Origin: Bacillus sp. ISL-7
GTDB taxonomy: Bacteria; Bacillota; Bacilli; Bacillales_B; DSM-18226
DNA length: 64,000 nt
NCBI RefSeq assembly: GCF_018613065.1
Contig: NZ_JAGGQW010000035.1
Coordinates: 124,001 to 188,000, forward strand
Direction: 5' to 3'
In this document: piece by piece, positions 8,049 to 18,245 of the stretch
Position numbering within the stretch: position 1 is the first letter of the stretch
How the letters are laid out: each line of letters starts with the position of its first letter
Notes under the pieces: generated by a model
The model's input: the letters and a program-made list of their open reading frames with translations, nothing else
The model's database searches: none
What the model was told of the DNA's origin: nothing
Program-made: the position numbers and the translations under genes

Positions 8049-9530
8049 CTATGCTGATTGAACTTTATCTTTTTCAGATAATTGTTCTCCAAAGCTTCGT
8101 GTTAATAGACTTACAACAATCGTAACAAACACGTTTAAAATGAGGGCAATAATTCCTGTGTTTAATTCTTGTACCCCTTGAGGCAAAGACGGGAACAACG
8201 TGCCAATTGATGCTTTGGTAAGTGTTATATACCCTACTACGAACATTCCGACAATCATACCGGCAGCGGCTCCTTGTTTCGTTACAAAGGTTTTCTTCAC
8301 TAAACAAGCGAGTAGCGCCGGGAATATTTGTGTAACAAAACTATAGGCCATCAAGAGTAAAGTAACAATTCCCTCTCCGCCATTTAAGGTAAAATATACT
8401 GAAATTAGTGCGATCACAGGGACTAACAATTTTGAAAGAGTTAATACTTGCTTATCCGTTGCTGATGGAATCATCACTTTATAAACATTTTTTGCTAGTG
8501 CACTAGAGGAAGTCATTAACATCATCGATCCAGGGACTAATGCTGTTAATAAACCCGCTGCCCCGATTACACCGACAAACCATGGATCAAATGTTTGAAT
8601 AGAAACGCGGAGCAGAGCAAGATCGATTGCAGCTCCCTCTAAACCAGGAACTTGACCGATTGCGGCAAAACCGACTAAGAAAACAAAAAGCAGCATCACA
8701 ACATAAAGCGGTGTGAATATAGCGTTCTTTCTAATGGCTTTTGCGCTCTTTGCCGAATACGCGGAAACGAATATATGAGGCCACATTATCGCACCAAGTA
8801 CAGTCATAATAACGGTAGAGATCAACCAAGACATGCTTAATCCTTTATCAGGTATCGTTAAAAATCCTGGATTAGCCTCATTAATTTGCTCAAACATTGG
8901 CTGTATTCCTCCATAATAGTGAAAAGGAATATATAATCCGATAAAAATAACGATTCCAAAAATCATAATATCCTTAATAACAGCTGTCCAAGCCGAGCCG
9001 TGAATACCAGAAATCATTACATAAATGGTCACGGAAATTGCTGCAATCCAAATCGCAATAGTTGGAGAAATCGTTCCATATGAAGCTTCTGAAACAATAA
9101 TCCCAAGCCCTTTTAACTGAAGGACGATATAAGGGATCATCGATATCACACCGATAAAGGTTACAAGTACTCCAAGATATTTACTTTTGTACTTACTAAC
9201 AAAGTAGTCAGATTGCGAAACTAAATTATGGTCTTTTGCATATTTCCAAACGGTAGGAAATACCCAGTAGATTAAGACATATAAAAGACTTAAATAAGCG
9301 AGAATGTATAGAGCAGGCCCACCTTTTCCGTAGGCCCAAGAACTTGCACCAAGGAACGTAAAAGTCGTGAATGATTCACCCGCCATTAAAAGGAAGACAA
9401 AGATTGCACCAAAACCTCGTCCACCCACAGTCCACTGTTCAAGGTTCATTTCTTTTCCTTTCTTTGCCTTTATTCCTAAATAAAGTGCAAAAATTAAAAA
9501 ACCAAAGATAACTAAAAGGGCAGAATTCAT
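8049..9530 (-). CDS. Sodium:solute symporter family transporter
   Basis: Membrane protein of 493 aa with about 13 hydrophobic helices, from the SSS (sodium/solute symporter) family. It starts MNSALLVIFGFLIF and continues with the typical region EQWTVGGRGFGAIFVFLLMA (residues 31-50), the substrate/sodium core of this family. It overlaps the DUF3311 gene by four bases (ATGA), so the pair is translationally coupled, like yhjC-yhjB of B. subtilis. With the upstream M20 hydrolase and the divergent regulator it forms an uptake-and-hydrolysis cassette. The substrate is unknown; an N-acyl or amide-linked amino acid is a guess from the neighbour. Confidence 0.88.
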   Translation of the reverse strand: MNSALLVIFGFLIFALYLGIKAKKGKEMNLEQWTVGGRGFGAIFVFLLMAGESFTTFTFLGASSWAYGKGGPALYILAYLSLLYVLIYWVFPTVWKYAKDHNLVSQSDYFVSKYKSKYLGVLVTFIGVISMIPYIVLQLKGLGIIVSEASYGTISPTIAIWIAAISVTIYVMISGIHGSAWTAVIKDIMIFGIVIFIGLYIPFHYYGGIQPMFEQINEANPGFLTIPDKGLSMSWLISTVIMTVLGAIMWPHIFVSAYSAKSAKAIRKNAIFTPLYVVMLLFVFLVGFAAIGQVPGLEGAAIDLALLRVSIQTFDPWFVGVIGAAGLLTALVPGSMMLMTSSSALAKNVYKVMIPSATDKQVLTLSKLLVPVIALISVYFTLNGGEGIVTLLLMAYSFVTQIFPALLACLVKKTFVTKQGAAAGMIVGMFVVGYITLTKASIGTLFPSLPQGVQELNTGIIALILNVFVTIVVSLLTRSFGEQLSEKDKVQSA

Positions 9531-9730
9531 CCTATATCACCTTCCTTATTCGCAGGGTCAAGTTTATAAACGATTGCTAATATGATCGATGTCAAAATAA
9601 CCCAGACCATAACCCAAAAAAATATAAATGGTAATCCTAAAATATATGGTTCTACCTTATTTACAAATGGCAGAACCCCTAACATACCAATAAACGGAAG
9701 CAATGAAAGCAGCGCAATTACAGGCTTCAT
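9527..9730 (-). CDS. DUF3311 small membrane protein, transporter partner
   Basis: A 67-aa protein with two hydrophobic helices (LLSLLPFIGMLGVLPF and a second one around FIFFWVMVWVILTSIILAIV), matching the DUF3311 family found directly before SSS transporters. The start chosen is the ATG preceded by GAGGGGG; longer in-frame upstream extensions have no ribosome binding site. Its stop overlaps the transporter start by four bases. By analogy with PanF/YhdT-type pairs it probably assists or stabilises the transporter, but no function is proven. Confidence 0.85.
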   Translation of the reverse strand: MKPVIALLSLLPFIGMLGVLPFVNKVEPYILGLPFIFFWVMVWVILTSIILAIVYKLDPANKEGDIG

Positions 9731-9818
9731 TAATATTCCCCCTCGTATAAAGTTGAACGCCGCTCCCTCCCCAGTATGTTTTAACCTAAGAGGGAGCACT
9801 TATAACTTTTTTGTTAAT

Positions 9819-11030
9819 TTAATTTACATAGGATTTACCTTGATTTACATTTGAATGTTCAGATAAATAATCAAAAACAGCACTTATAAATAGTTTTCCA
9901 ATATTAATCATAGCCCGTTCATCAACATCAAATCTTGGATGGTGATGTGGGTATGTCGCATTGATTTCGGGGTTTGCTCCGCCAACCCAAATAAAAGTTC
10001 CAGGTACTTCTTTTACATAGTAGGCGAAATCCTCCATTCCCATCATCGCTTCTATATGCTGAACATTGTTTTCTCCAAACAATGCTGTGGCTAATTTTTC
10101 AATTCGTTTCGTTTCCTCAGGATGGTTCCATACAGCTGGGTAGCCTCGAGTATATTTAAAGTCGGCAGCTGCTCCAACCCCTTTGCATGCATTTTCGACA
10201 ACTTGTCCCATTTGTTCCTCAATCATATCCCTAACATCTTCATCAAATGTCCGAACTGTCCCAATAATTCTCGCTTTATCCGGGATCACATTAAAACCGC
10301 TGCCGCTATTAAATGCTCCAACTGTAACAACTGCTGTTTTAATAGGATCAACTCGTCTGCTTACAATTTGCTGCAAATTCATGACGATCTGGCTGCCAGT
10401 TACAATCGGATCAATCGTTAAATGAGGAGTCGCTCCATGACCGCCTCTACCTTGAATTTCAATTTCAAATGTATCTCCACAAGCGCAGATGTACCCTTCT
10501 TTAATACCAATTGATCCGTACGGTTGCATAGAAGATACGTGTGCTCCGAAAATCACATCTACTCCATCTAAACAGCCATCCTCAATCATCGATTTCGCCC
10601 CGCCAGGTATCACCTCCTCGGCAAACTGATGAATAAACACAACATTTCCTTCTATTTCGTCTCTTACTTTACTTAGTACTTTTGCAACACCAAGTAAAGA
10701 GGCAGTGTGGATATCATGTCCACATGCATGCATTACACCTGGAACCTTAGATTTGTATTCAACATCTTTTTCGTCTTGAATCGGCAATGCGTCAAAATCA
10801 GCCCGCAAAGCAACAGTTTTCCCTGGCTTTCCTCCCCGAATCAATCCCGTAACACCTCTGCCGCCAATTCCTGTTTTCACTTCCAAACCTAAGTTAGTTA
10901 AAAACTCTGCTACTTTCTTCGGTGTATTCACCTCATGAAAAGATAGTTCAGGATGCATATGCAGATCTCTCCGAATTGCAACCATTTCTGAGTACAGTTT
11001 TTCCAAATCATCAAAAAGTTGTTGTTGCAT
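9819..11030 (-). CDS. M20-family amidohydrolase (IAA-amino-acid hydrolase type)
   Basis: Zinc metallo-amidohydrolase of peptidase family M20D, 403 aa. The metal-binding motif HACGHD is near residue 100, EEVIPGG follows with the catalytic glutamate near residue 135, and the dimerisation domain occupies about residues 185-300 (GRGGHGATPH). Relatives cleave N-acyl amino acids, indole-acetyl amino acids or hippurate; the substrate here is unknown. The start is the ATG behind AGGAGG; an upstream extension lacks support. It is the first gene of the cassette that ends with the SSS transporter, and it has its own promoter. Confidence 0.9.
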   Translation of the reverse strand: MQQQLFDDLEKLYSEMVAIRRDLHMHPELSFHEVNTPKKVAEFLTNLGLEVKTGIGGRGVTGLIRGGKPGKTVALRADFDALPIQDEKDVEYKSKVPGVMHACGHDIHTASLLGVAKVLSKVRDEIEGNVVFIHQFAEEVIPGGAKSMIEDGCLDGVDVIFGAHVSSMQPYGSIGIKEGYICACGDTFEIEIQGRGGHGATPHLTIDPIVTGSQIVMNLQQIVSRRVDPIKTAVVTVGAFNSGSGFNVIPDKARIIGTVRTFDEDVRDMIEEQMGQVVENACKGVGAAADFKYTRGYPAVWNHPEETKRIEKLATALFGENNVQHIEAMMGMEDFAYYVKEVPGTFIWVGGANPEINATYPHHHPRFDVDERAMINIGKLFISAVFDYLSEHSNVNQGKSYVN

Positions 11031-11093
11031 TAGATAACCTCCTTTTATTGATAACAAAATATAAATTTTCTAACTTTTCTAATACTTGTAAAA

Positions 11094-11122
11094 ATTATAA
11101 ATTCACTATACAATTATTACAA
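11094..11122 (-). promoter_or_regulatory. SigA promoter of the M20-DUF3311-SSS operon
   Basis: Minus-strand TTGTAA (11117-11122), 17 bases, TATAAT (11094-11099), in the divergent intergenic region facing the PucR-type regulator gene. The regulator probably acts here, but no operator was identified. Confidence 0.7.
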
Positions 11123-11187
11123 TGTAGGCTTTCACAATATATTGCCGAAATAATGTATGTTTTTACACTTGGGGGTTGTGATGGGAC

Positions 11188-13296
11188 ATGATAGAATCGG
11201 TCTTGTTTTTTTTAGAAAACAATTTCATTGATTCTTCTTTTCAAATTTGGGCAGGTCAGCAGCATGAGCAAAAACATATTTATAGTAGAGGCGTAAATGC
11301 ACCATTATCACCACCTAGTTTTTCACTTTTAAAACCACTTAAAACTTATAAGATTCATAGGCAAAATGGGATGACCTTCCTCTTTTTTTACTATCCGGAA
11401 GATTTTCATATTTGTGTATGTATTTTCAAAGAAAATTTGCTAATTACCGATGAATCACTTGATCAGCTGCACTTTTTTTTCTATCCATTATATAGTCAGG
11501 AAATACTTCAAAAAAGAGATCATGAGTGGAAAATAGTGATGGAAACAACAAGATCCATTAATTCATCAATTAATACCGACGAGTTGTTAACGAATATCGT
11601 CCGAAATGCTATAAAGGTGATCCCTGCCGCAGATGCAGGGTATTTACAGCTATATGACGAGAATCGGGAACGACTTGTTCTAAAGGCCTCTGTTGGTTTC
11701 AATGAAAACATTAACTACTTCCAGCCAAAATGCGGCGAGTCCATTACCGGAATGACTTTTCTTGATGAAAAAACGAGAATTTACTATTCTAGAAAAGAAA
11801 TATTGGATGCGATGAGCGAACAAAAGATTACGGAGGAAAATTACCGTTATATTATTTCTTCTATTGATGACCATTTTCTTAGAGGAGGTATTTGCGTAGC
11901 TGTTTCAATTGGAGAGAAACGAATTGGTGTCATGATGGTACACCAATTTTCCGCAAAAGGTAGGTTAACGAAGCGAGATATCATTTTACTACAAGGGTTT
12001 GCAGCACAGGCAGCGATTGCCATTCAAAATGCGGCTCTTTTTTCAGAAGTAAAGAAAAATGTAGCTGAGTTGACAGATCTAAGTAAGCAATTGAAAGAAA
12101 AGAATGCTGTGTTACAAATGCGTAATCAAGTTCATGAAACGTTAACGCAAATTTCACTAAAAAATAAAGGGGCAAAAACAATTATTTCAGAATTAAGCAA
12201 AATGATTGAAATCCCCATTTCTTTTTATGATTGTATCCAAGATGAGTTTTTCTGCAGCCACCAAAACCAGTATCATATTTTCAATACTGAAGAAGTGAGG
12301 AAAAGAATTAGTACGTATCAGTCCCCACAGTACGTTGAATTACATAAAGATAAGAATACCCATTATTATCTTTATCCAATCAAGAATGGAACAGCTTATT
12401 TCGGTTGCTTAATTGCTGCTACAAATCCGCTTAATAAAATGGATATTGTTACGATTGAACAAGGAGGGGCTGTCCTTGCGTTAGAATTAGTAAAAAAACA
12501 TACACTCACAGATATTTATTATAAGAAAACGCATGAGTATTTTTCTGCACTCATTAAAAATACGAATCCACAATCGCTTTATCAACAAGGATCAGTTCTT
12601 GGGTTAATTCCAACGTCCTATATATGCGCTGGGGTATTTGAAATAAAAACATATCATGACTTGCAGCAGTTAGAGGCAAACATTCATCGCCTAGTATCGT
12701 TTATTAGAAAAAGCTTTTCAGCGACAAACTTATTAATCTATGGCTTTCATAATAAAGTCAATCTTCTCATCTCTTCTGATAATCCAATTACACAAACTAA
12801 AATAACAGAAAAACTCGGACATTTAATCACATTGTGGAAAAATAATGGAGGCCCGGACTTAACGGCTGGCATTGGTTTAACTTATAAAGGGATTGAAAAT
12901 ATTTCAAAGAGCTATGATGAAGCGGAAAAAGCGCTCGCCTATTTAAGGAATCGAAACAGCCCGAATATTATTCATTATGAAAACATTGGAGTAAACCGTT
13001 TATTTATCCACCAACAACCACAGGAAATCGATCAATTTTTACAGGAAACATTCGCACCGCTCTTGTCAGATAAGAACACTCGTGAACTCGAACATACACT
13101 CCTTACATTTATTCAATTGAACAGGTCAGCTGCTGAAACGGCAAAACAGCTTCATATTCATATTAATACCCTATACAAACGGTTAAAAAGGATTGAGGAA
13201 CTATTATCGATAAGTTTTAACAACCCCGAAGATAACTTACAAATACAATTAGCATGCCATCTCAAAGGTTCATACAAAACAAATACTGCGTTTTAG
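11188..13296 (+). CDS. GAF-domain PucR/CdaR-type transcriptional regulator
   Basis: A 702-aa regulator transcribed away from the M20-DUF3311-SSS operon. After a unique N-terminal part (about 1-110) comes a GAF sensor domain (about 115-285, ending AAIAIQNAALF), then a CdaR GGDEF-like segment (about 465-600) and a C-terminal PucR helix-turn-helix (about 640-695, LNRSAAETAKQLHIHINTLYKRLKRIEELL). Family members activate transport and catabolic genes in response to a bound metabolite. The ATG follows GGGGG at a long spacing; an in-frame stop nine bases upstream rules out a longer form. The divergent operon is the most likely target (inference). Confidence 0.85.
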   Translation: MIESVLFFLENNFIDSSFQIWAGQQHEQKHIYSRGVNAPLSPPSFSLLKPLKTYKIHRQNGMTFLFFYYPEDFHICVCIFKENLLITDESLDQLHFFFYPLYSQEILQKRDHEWKIVMETTRSINSSINTDELLTNIVRNAIKVIPAADAGYLQLYDENRERLVLKASVGFNENINYFQPKCGESITGMTFLDEKTRIYYSRKEILDAMSEQKITEENYRYIISSIDDHFLRGGICVAVSIGEKRIGVMMVHQFSAKGRLTKRDIILLQGFAAQAAIAIQNAALFSEVKKNVAELTDLSKQLKEKNAVLQMRNQVHETLTQISLKNKGAKTIISELSKMIEIPISFYDCIQDEFFCSHQNQYHIFNTEEVRKRISTYQSPQYVELHKDKNTHYYLYPIKNGTAYFGCLIAATNPLNKMDIVTIEQGGAVLALELVKKHTLTDIYYKKTHEYFSALIKNTNPQSLYQQGSVLGLIPTSYICAGVFEIKTYHDLQQLEANIHRLVSFIRKSFSATNLLIYGFHNKVNLLISSDNPITQTKITEKLGHLITLWKNNGGPDLTAGIGLTYKGIENISKSYDEAEKALAYLRNRNSPNIIHYENIGVNRLFIHQQPQEIDQFLQETFAPLLSDKNTRELEHTLLTFIQLNRSAAETAKQLHIHINTLYKRLKRIEELLSISFNNPEDNLQIQLACHLKGSYKTNTAF

Positions 13297-13514
13297 GCCT
13301 AGTGACAGGGTTGCTGCTGCAATCCGCTAAGTATTTTACAATATATGGGGTGCTACCAGCGAAATTACTATAGTCCGCAATCAGCGAATTAATACCTGTC
13401 AAATGCTTTTGTTTTCGGTCAAGATTACTCTGGAAAACGATCTGAATGTATTTTCCAATAACCGTCAAAGTGGTCCTTTAATATTTGTTTGATGATTCCA
13501 CTCTTTTAAACGAC
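13297..13514. other. Short convergent intergenic stretch
   Basis: Follows the PucR-type regulator gene and precedes a terminator on the opposite strand. No gene, hairpin of note or promoter was recognised. Two CAGCGA words (13357 and 13382) are spaced 25 bases apart and do not form a convincing array. Confidence 0.4.
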
Positions 13515-13552
13515 AAAAAAATCACCGCTGATATCTCTCAGCGATGATTTTG
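13512..13552 (-). terminator. Terminator downstream of the DUF350/micro-ORF genes
   Basis: Stem ATCACCGCTGA / TCAGCGATGAT with one mismatch and a six-base loop, followed on the minus strand by a run of seven T (complement of 13515-13521). It ends transcription from the mutS2-DUF350 side. Confidence 0.7.
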
Positions 13553-13554
13553 AG

Positions 13555-13638
13555 TTAAGCAAAAAACAACATATAGATCAAGCCGATTAGCAAAAATAAG
13601 CCGCATAATCCAAGAAGTACTTTAGCTAAGGTCTCCAC
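13555..13638 (-). CDS. Predicted 27-aa single-helix membrane peptide
   Basis: A GTG-initiated ORF of 27 residues starts nine bases after AGGGAG and encodes a short N-terminus (VETLAK) followed by an almost wholly hydrophobic helix rich in Leu, Gly and Phe (GLCGLFLLIGLIYMLFF). It lies 15 bases behind the DUF350 gene and in front of a terminator, so it could be the last gene of that transcript. No family was recognised. The good ribosome binding site and position favour a real gene, but it is too short for sequence alone to prove it. Confidence 0.5.
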   Translation of the reverse strand: METLAKVLLGLCGLFLLIGLIYMLFFA

Positions 13639-13653
13639 TTTTTTATTCTCCCT

Positions 13654-14067
13654 TTACGTAATTCCTGCACCGATTACAATCGATAAGCCAATAGAAATAA
13701 CCATCGAAATAAAACCAACTGCGCGGTTATCCTTTTGGATTTCTTCGTCAATTTTGAATTTTGGCGTTAAAAATTCAAAGATAAAATAACCGACTATTAA
13801 TAGTATAAAGCCATAGATTCCCCAACCAACCATTGCAAGCAGCGAATTATTCTGCTCAATTGTATAGCGAAAGATATTGGCAACGCCCAAAATTTTCCCT
13901 CCGGTTGCCATCGCCACAGCTACATTACCTTTTTTGATTTCTTCCCAATTTTTATATTTGGTTACCATTTCAAAAATCGCTAAAAAGACAACCAAGCATA
14001 AAATCACGACGCTATAATTAGCAGCTATTTGGATATATTCATTCTCCCAAAACTGGTCCATTGCCAA
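13654..14067 (-). CDS. yshE: DUF350 membrane protein (YshE-like)
   Basis: A 137-aa integral membrane protein with four hydrophobic helices (about residues 14-33, 53-70, 77-98 and 113-135), matching DUF350. The short hydrophilic link carries FLTPKFKIDEEIQKDNRAVGF, the charged signature of the family. Function unknown. It follows mutS2 by 13 bases, the arrangement seen in B. subtilis (yshE next to mutSB). Confidence 0.85.
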   Translation of the reverse strand: MAMDQFWENEYIQIAANYSVVILCLVVFLAIFEMVTKYKNWEEIKKGNVAVAMATGGKILGVANIFRYTIEQNNSLLAMVGWGIYGFILLIVGYFIFEFLTPKFKIDEEIQKDNRAVGFISMVISIGLSIVIGAGIT

Positions 14068-14080
14068 AACTCCCCGGACA

Positions 14081-16438
14081 TTATTTAAACTCCACGATGG
14101 TTACGCCAGACCCGCCTTCCCCCGCTTCTCCAAAGCGAATTTTTTTAACTTGACGATGGTTTCTTAAGTATTCCTGAACTCCCTGTCTTAATGCACCAGT
14201 CCCTTTCCCGTGGATAATCGAAACACGCGGATAACTGGATAGCAGAGCATCATCAATATATTTTTCCACCTTAAGGAGCGCATCTTCATACCTTTCCCCG
14301 CGTAGATCTAACTCCAGTTTAACAAATGAATCCCGACCTTTTACAATCGCCATCGGCTTGGTTTCTACTTGTTTCGGGGTACTCATATATTCGATGTCTT
14401 TTTCTTTTACTTTCATTTTGAGAATTCCGATTTGAACCTGCCATTCATTCGAAGAAACTCTGTCAACCAGCGTGCCTTTTTGACCAAAGGTAAGCACTTT
14501 CACCTCATCACCAGGCATATACGTATGTTTTTTCACTTTCTTATTTGCGAGCTTGGCTGATTTTGGGACTTCCGGTGCTGCTCCTTCTAGACGCCGCTTT
14601 GCATCAATTAATTCATGCTCCTTAATTTCTGCGTGCTTTTCTGTTCTCAGTTTACGCAGGTCGCGGATTACCTTGTCGGCCTCACTTTTCGCCTCTTCCA
14701 CGATTTCTCCAGCTTTTTCTGCTGCTTTTTCGAGCATAGAGTCTTTTTTCTCGTAAAACTCCATCAGTTGGTTTTGCAGGTCTTGATGCAGCTTTTCAGC
14801 AGATTTTAAATAATCGCGGGCTTCCTCCTGCTCTTTTTCTGCCAGCCGTTTGCTGTCTTCCAAGGATGCGATCATCTTATCGATTTGGTTCGTATCTTCA
14901 CTCACATGGGAACGTGCAGCCAGAATGACCCGTTCATTTAAGCCCAGCCGTTTCGAGATTTCAAAGGCATTACTCCGGCCTGGGACTCCTAGCAGTAGTT
15001 TATATGTAGGGCTTAATGTTTCAACATTAAACTCGACACTCGCATTTAACACACCCTCACGATTATAACCATATGCCTTTAACTCCGGATAGTGGGTCGT
15101 AGCAATCACCCTTGCCCCGCGTTTGTGGACCTCATCTAATATAGAAATAGCTAAGGCAGCGCCTTCCTGTGGATCCGTTCCCGCACCTAGCTCGTCAAAT
15201 AACACAAGGCTATTAAAATCCACTCTATTTAAGATTTCGACGATATTGACCATATGGGAGGAAAATGTACTTAAGCTTTGTTCAATCGACTGTTCATCGC
15301 CAATATCAGCATACACAGCATCAAAGACGGCAAGCTCAGATCCGTCATAGGCTGGAACCTGCAATCCCGCCTGAGCCATTAATGTACATAAGCCCAGTGT
15401 TTTTAAGGTAACTGTTTTACCGCCCGTATTCGGGCCAGTAATCACAATAGTAGTGAAGTCTTTCCCAAGCATGATATCGTTAGCAACCACTTCATCGATC
15501 GGAATGAGCGGGTGTCTTGCCTTATATAAAGCAATTCTCCCCTCATTATTCATAATCGGCATCGATGCTTTTATTCGTTTCCCATATCTTGCTTTTGCAA
15601 AAATAAAGTCCAAATTAGCCAGGACTTCCACGATCACTTTGAGTTCGCTCTCATGCTCGGCTGCTTCAGCTGATAGTGCTGTTAGAATTCGATCGATCTC
15701 CAGCTGTTCCTTGACACGAATATCCTGCAGTTGATTATTTAACTGGACAATGACCTGAGGCTCGATAAACAGTGTTTGTCCGGATGCACTCTGGTCATGA
15801 ATAATTCCGCCGTAGTGACCGCGATACTCCTGTTTAACAGGAATAACAAAGCGGTCATTACGAATAGTGACTATGGCATCGGAAAGCATTTTGCTGGCAT
15901 TTGATGACCGAATCATACTTTCAAGTTTTTCCCGAACCCGTGACTCATTGGTCCTGAGTTGATGCCTTAATGAACGAAGCAGGTCACTTGCGCTGTCTAA
16001 CACCTCGCCGCTTTCATCAATCGCTTGTTTGATCGATTGCTCGAGATTGGTGAGCGGAATAATCCGCTCTGCTTGTTCAGATAAAATCGGAATTTCTGTT
16101 CTTTCGTCAGCGAAATCCTCAATAAATCGTTTCATTTGCCGGCTGGCATGGATGGTGCTAGCAATTTGGACCAGTTCATGCGGACTTAATACACCGCCAA
16201 TTACGGAACGTTTGATGTGTGCAAGAATATCATGGACACCTGAGAGTGGAACATTTCCTTTTACACGAAACACGGTTGCCGCCTCATCTGTTTCTGCTTG
16301 AAGTTTGACCACTTCATCAAAATCAGTGGAGGGGACTAAGTCCTTTATTTTTTTTCTACCAAGTGACGATGCAGCATTTTCTAAAAGCTGCTCTTTTACT
16401 TTAGTAAATTCTAATACCTTTAAAGCTTTTTCTTGCAT
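14081..16438 (-). CDS. mutS2: Endonuclease MutS2 / ribosome-rescue ATPase
   Basis: A MutS-family ATPase of 785 aa lacking the mismatch-recognition domain and carrying a C-terminal Smr nuclease domain. Walker A GPNTGGKT is near residue 334 and Walker [12 protein letters not shown] near residue 412; a long coiled coil spans about 515-620, and the Smr domain begins [19 protein letters not shown] with the catalytic-region motif [10 protein letters not shown]. In Bacillus MutS2 has been linked to recombination and to splitting collided ribosomes. ATG behind AGGAGG; it follows polX by 13 bases. Confidence 0.96.
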   Translation of the reverse strand: MQEKALKVLEFTKVKEQLLENAASSLGRKKIKDLVPSTDFDEVVKLQAETDEAATVFRVKGNVPLSGVHDILAHIKRSVIGGVLSPHELVQIASTIHASRQMKRFIEDFADERTEIPILSEQAERIIPLTNLEQSIKQAIDESGEVLDSASDLLRSLRHQLRTNESRVREKLESMIRSSNASKMLSDAIVTIRNDRFVIPVKQEYRGHYGGIIHDQSASGQTLFIEPQVIVQLNNQLQDIRVKEQLEIDRILTALSAEAAEHESELKVIVEVLANLDFIFAKARYGKRIKASMPIMNNEGRIALYKARHPLIPIDEVVANDIMLGKDFTTIVITGPNTGGKTVTLKTLGLCTLMAQAGLQVPAYDGSELAVFDAVYADIGDEQSIEQSLSTFSSHMVNIVEILNRVDFNSLVLFDELGAGTDPQEGAALAISILDEVHKRGARVIATTHYPELKAYGYNREGVLNASVEFNVETLSPTYKLLLGVPGRSNAFEISKRLGLNERVILAARSHVSEDTNQIDKMIASLEDSKRLAEKEQEEARDYLKSAEKLHQDLQNQLMEFYEKKDSMLEKAAEKAGEIVEEAKSEADKVIRDLRKLRTEKHAEIKEHELIDAKRRLEGAAPEVPKSAKLANKKVKKHTYMPGDEVKVLTFGQKGTLVDRVSSNEWQVQIGILKMKVKEKDIEYMSTPKQVETKPMAIVKGRDSFVKLELDLRGERYEDALLKVEKYIDDALLSSYPRVSIIHGKGTGALRQGVQEYLRNHRQVKKIRFGEAGEGGSGVTIVEFK

Positions 16439-16451
16439 GGAGATAACCTCC

Positions 16452-18170
16452 TTATCCTCGATTATGCAAAAATTCTAGCAGGTCATTTTTATCAAGTGCA
16501 TTTATTACGGATGATTTTTTGATCCAGCCCTTTTTGGCTGCAGAAACACCGATTTCCATATGCTTTAATGTATCCATTTTATGTGCATCGGTATTGATGA
16601 GAATTTTCACCCCTGCTTCCTGTGCTCTTCGTAAATATTCAGCTGCAAGGTCAAGCCGGTTGGGATTGGCGTTTAATTCTAGCGCCGTATTGGTTTCTTT
16701 GGCGAGTTGGATAAGTAAATCAATATCGACATCGTACCCTTCGCGGCGGCCGATTTTTCTGCCGGTAGGATGGGCAATTAAATCCACATGAGCATTCGTC
16801 AACGCGTTTTTAAGCCGCTCCATAATTTTTTCCTTTGATTGGGAAAAAGCAGAATGTATGGAGGCAATAACGAAATCCATATCAGCTAGGAATTCGTCGT
16901 CATAATCAAGCGTGCCATCAGGAAGAATATCCATTTCCACACCGGCTAGAATAAGAAAATCGTCGAACTTTTCATTTAATTTTTTAATTTCTTCTCTTTG
17001 TTTTAAAAGTCTTTCACGAGTTAGACCATTCGCCACCTTTAAATACTGTGAATGGTCAGTAATCGCCATATATTGATAACCTCTAGCTCGACAGACTTGA
17101 GCCATTTGTTCGATCGAATGGGCACCATCACTCCAAGTGGAATGCATATGAAGGTCACCCTTGATATCTTCGAGCTCAATTAATTCCTCAGTAGCAGAGA
17201 ACGTTTCTACTTCCCTACCGTCCTCTCTAATTTCCGGAGGAATGAATGGAAGATCAAAATGCTTGAAAAATTCCTCTTCAGAAGAAAACGTGCGAATTTC
17301 TCCCGTCTCCACGTTTTCCACGCCATACTCACTGATTTTTTCACCGCGTTCCTTCGCCAATTGTCGCATCCGTACATTATGTTCTTTTGATCCGGTAAAG
17401 TGGTGCAAGGTAGTTGTAAATTCTTCCGGCTTAACCAGACGGAAATCGACGGAAATATCATAATCATATCCAAAAACTACCGAAACCTTGGTATCGCCCG
17501 CACCAATCACTTCTTTTATATTTGGCAATTGTAATAGATGCTCGCGCACTCGTTCCGGTTCTTTAGTGGCGATAATAAAATCAAGGTCTTTGATCGTCTC
17601 TCTCATCCGGCGCAAACTTCCCGCACGTGAAAACCGATAAATATCAGGTAATTCGGTTAAGATTGCTTCAATTTGCTCTGCAATCGGAAGCATGTATGCT
17701 AACGGTAATCGATCCGGTCTTGAGCCGACATTGGCAATCGCACTTAGGATTTTTTCTTCTGTTTTTTTACCAAAACCAGCGAGCGCTTGTACTTGCCCTG
17801 CTTCACATGCTTCTTTTAAACTGGAAACATCAACGACCTTTAATTCTTTGTATAGTTTAGCAATTTTCTTTCCGCCAAGCCCCGGAAGCTGCAATAACGG
17901 GATTAGACCTGTTGGGACTTCCTCCTTCAACTCCTTTAATACCGAAGAAGTACCATCCTTTATGTATTCATCAATGACAGCGGCCGTGCCTTTACCGATT
18001 CCAGAAATAGCGGTAAAGTCTTCAATCTCTGTTACGTCGCGTTCGTCGGCTTCCAAAGCGTTAGCCGCTTTCCGAAAGGCTGAAACCTTGAAAGGGTTTT
18101 CCCCCTTTAACTCCATATAGACCGCAATCGTTTCTAGCAAACGAATGATTTCTTTTTTATTAACTTCCAT
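16452..18170 (-). CDS. polX: DNA polymerase/3'-5' exonuclease PolX
   Basis: Bacterial family-X DNA polymerase fused to a PHP exonuclease, 572 aa. The N-terminal part has helix-hairpin-helix segments ([29 protein letters not shown]) and the polymerase palm with metal-binding aspartates (KDLDFII near residue 195; [10 protein letters not shown] near residue 243). The C-terminal PHP domain begins near residue 338 with [15 protein letters not shown]. It acts in gap filling and base-excision repair. It lies directly upstream of mutS2, as in B. subtilis. Confidence 0.95.
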   Translation of the reverse strand: MEVNKKEIIRLLETIAVYMELKGENPFKVSAFRKAANALEADERDVTEIEDFTAISGIGKGTAAVIDEYIKDGTSSVLKELKEEVPTGLIPLLQLPGLGGKKIAKLYKELKVVDVSSLKEACEAGQVQALAGFGKKTEEKILSAIANVGSRPDRLPLAYMLPIAEQIEAILTELPDIYRFSRAGSLRRMRETIKDLDFIIATKEPERVREHLLQLPNIKEVIGAGDTKVSVVFGYDYDISVDFRLVKPEEFTTTLHHFTGSKEHNVRMRQLAKERGEKISEYGVENVETGEIRTFSSEEEFFKHFDLPFIPPEIREDGREVETFSATEELIELEDIKGDLHMHSTWSDGAHSIEQMAQVCRARGYQYMAITDHSQYLKVANGLTRERLLKQREEIKKLNEKFDDFLILAGVEMDILPDGTLDYDDEFLADMDFVIASIHSAFSQSKEKIMERLKNALTNAHVDLIAHPTGRKIGRREGYDVDIDLLIQLAKETNTALELNANPNRLDLAAEYLRRAQEAGVKILINTDAHKMDTLKHMEIGVSAAKKGWIKKSSVINALDKNDLLEFLHNRG

Positions 18171-18245
18171 TTAATTATCCACCTACCTATTATTTAGCAT
18201 TTTCATTTTATCCTACTTTAAGGCATGAATAGAAAAACTTCTCTG

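Noticed and set aside
10922..11191. 89-residue frame across the M20 start and the regulator promoter
   Set aside because: Runs antisense through the M20 gene and ends in the regulator start; no binding site.
13356..13395. Third copy of the TATCAGCGA array
   Set aside because: Only two CAGCGA words, 25 bases apart, lacking the TAT lead and the 21-base phase; treated as chance.
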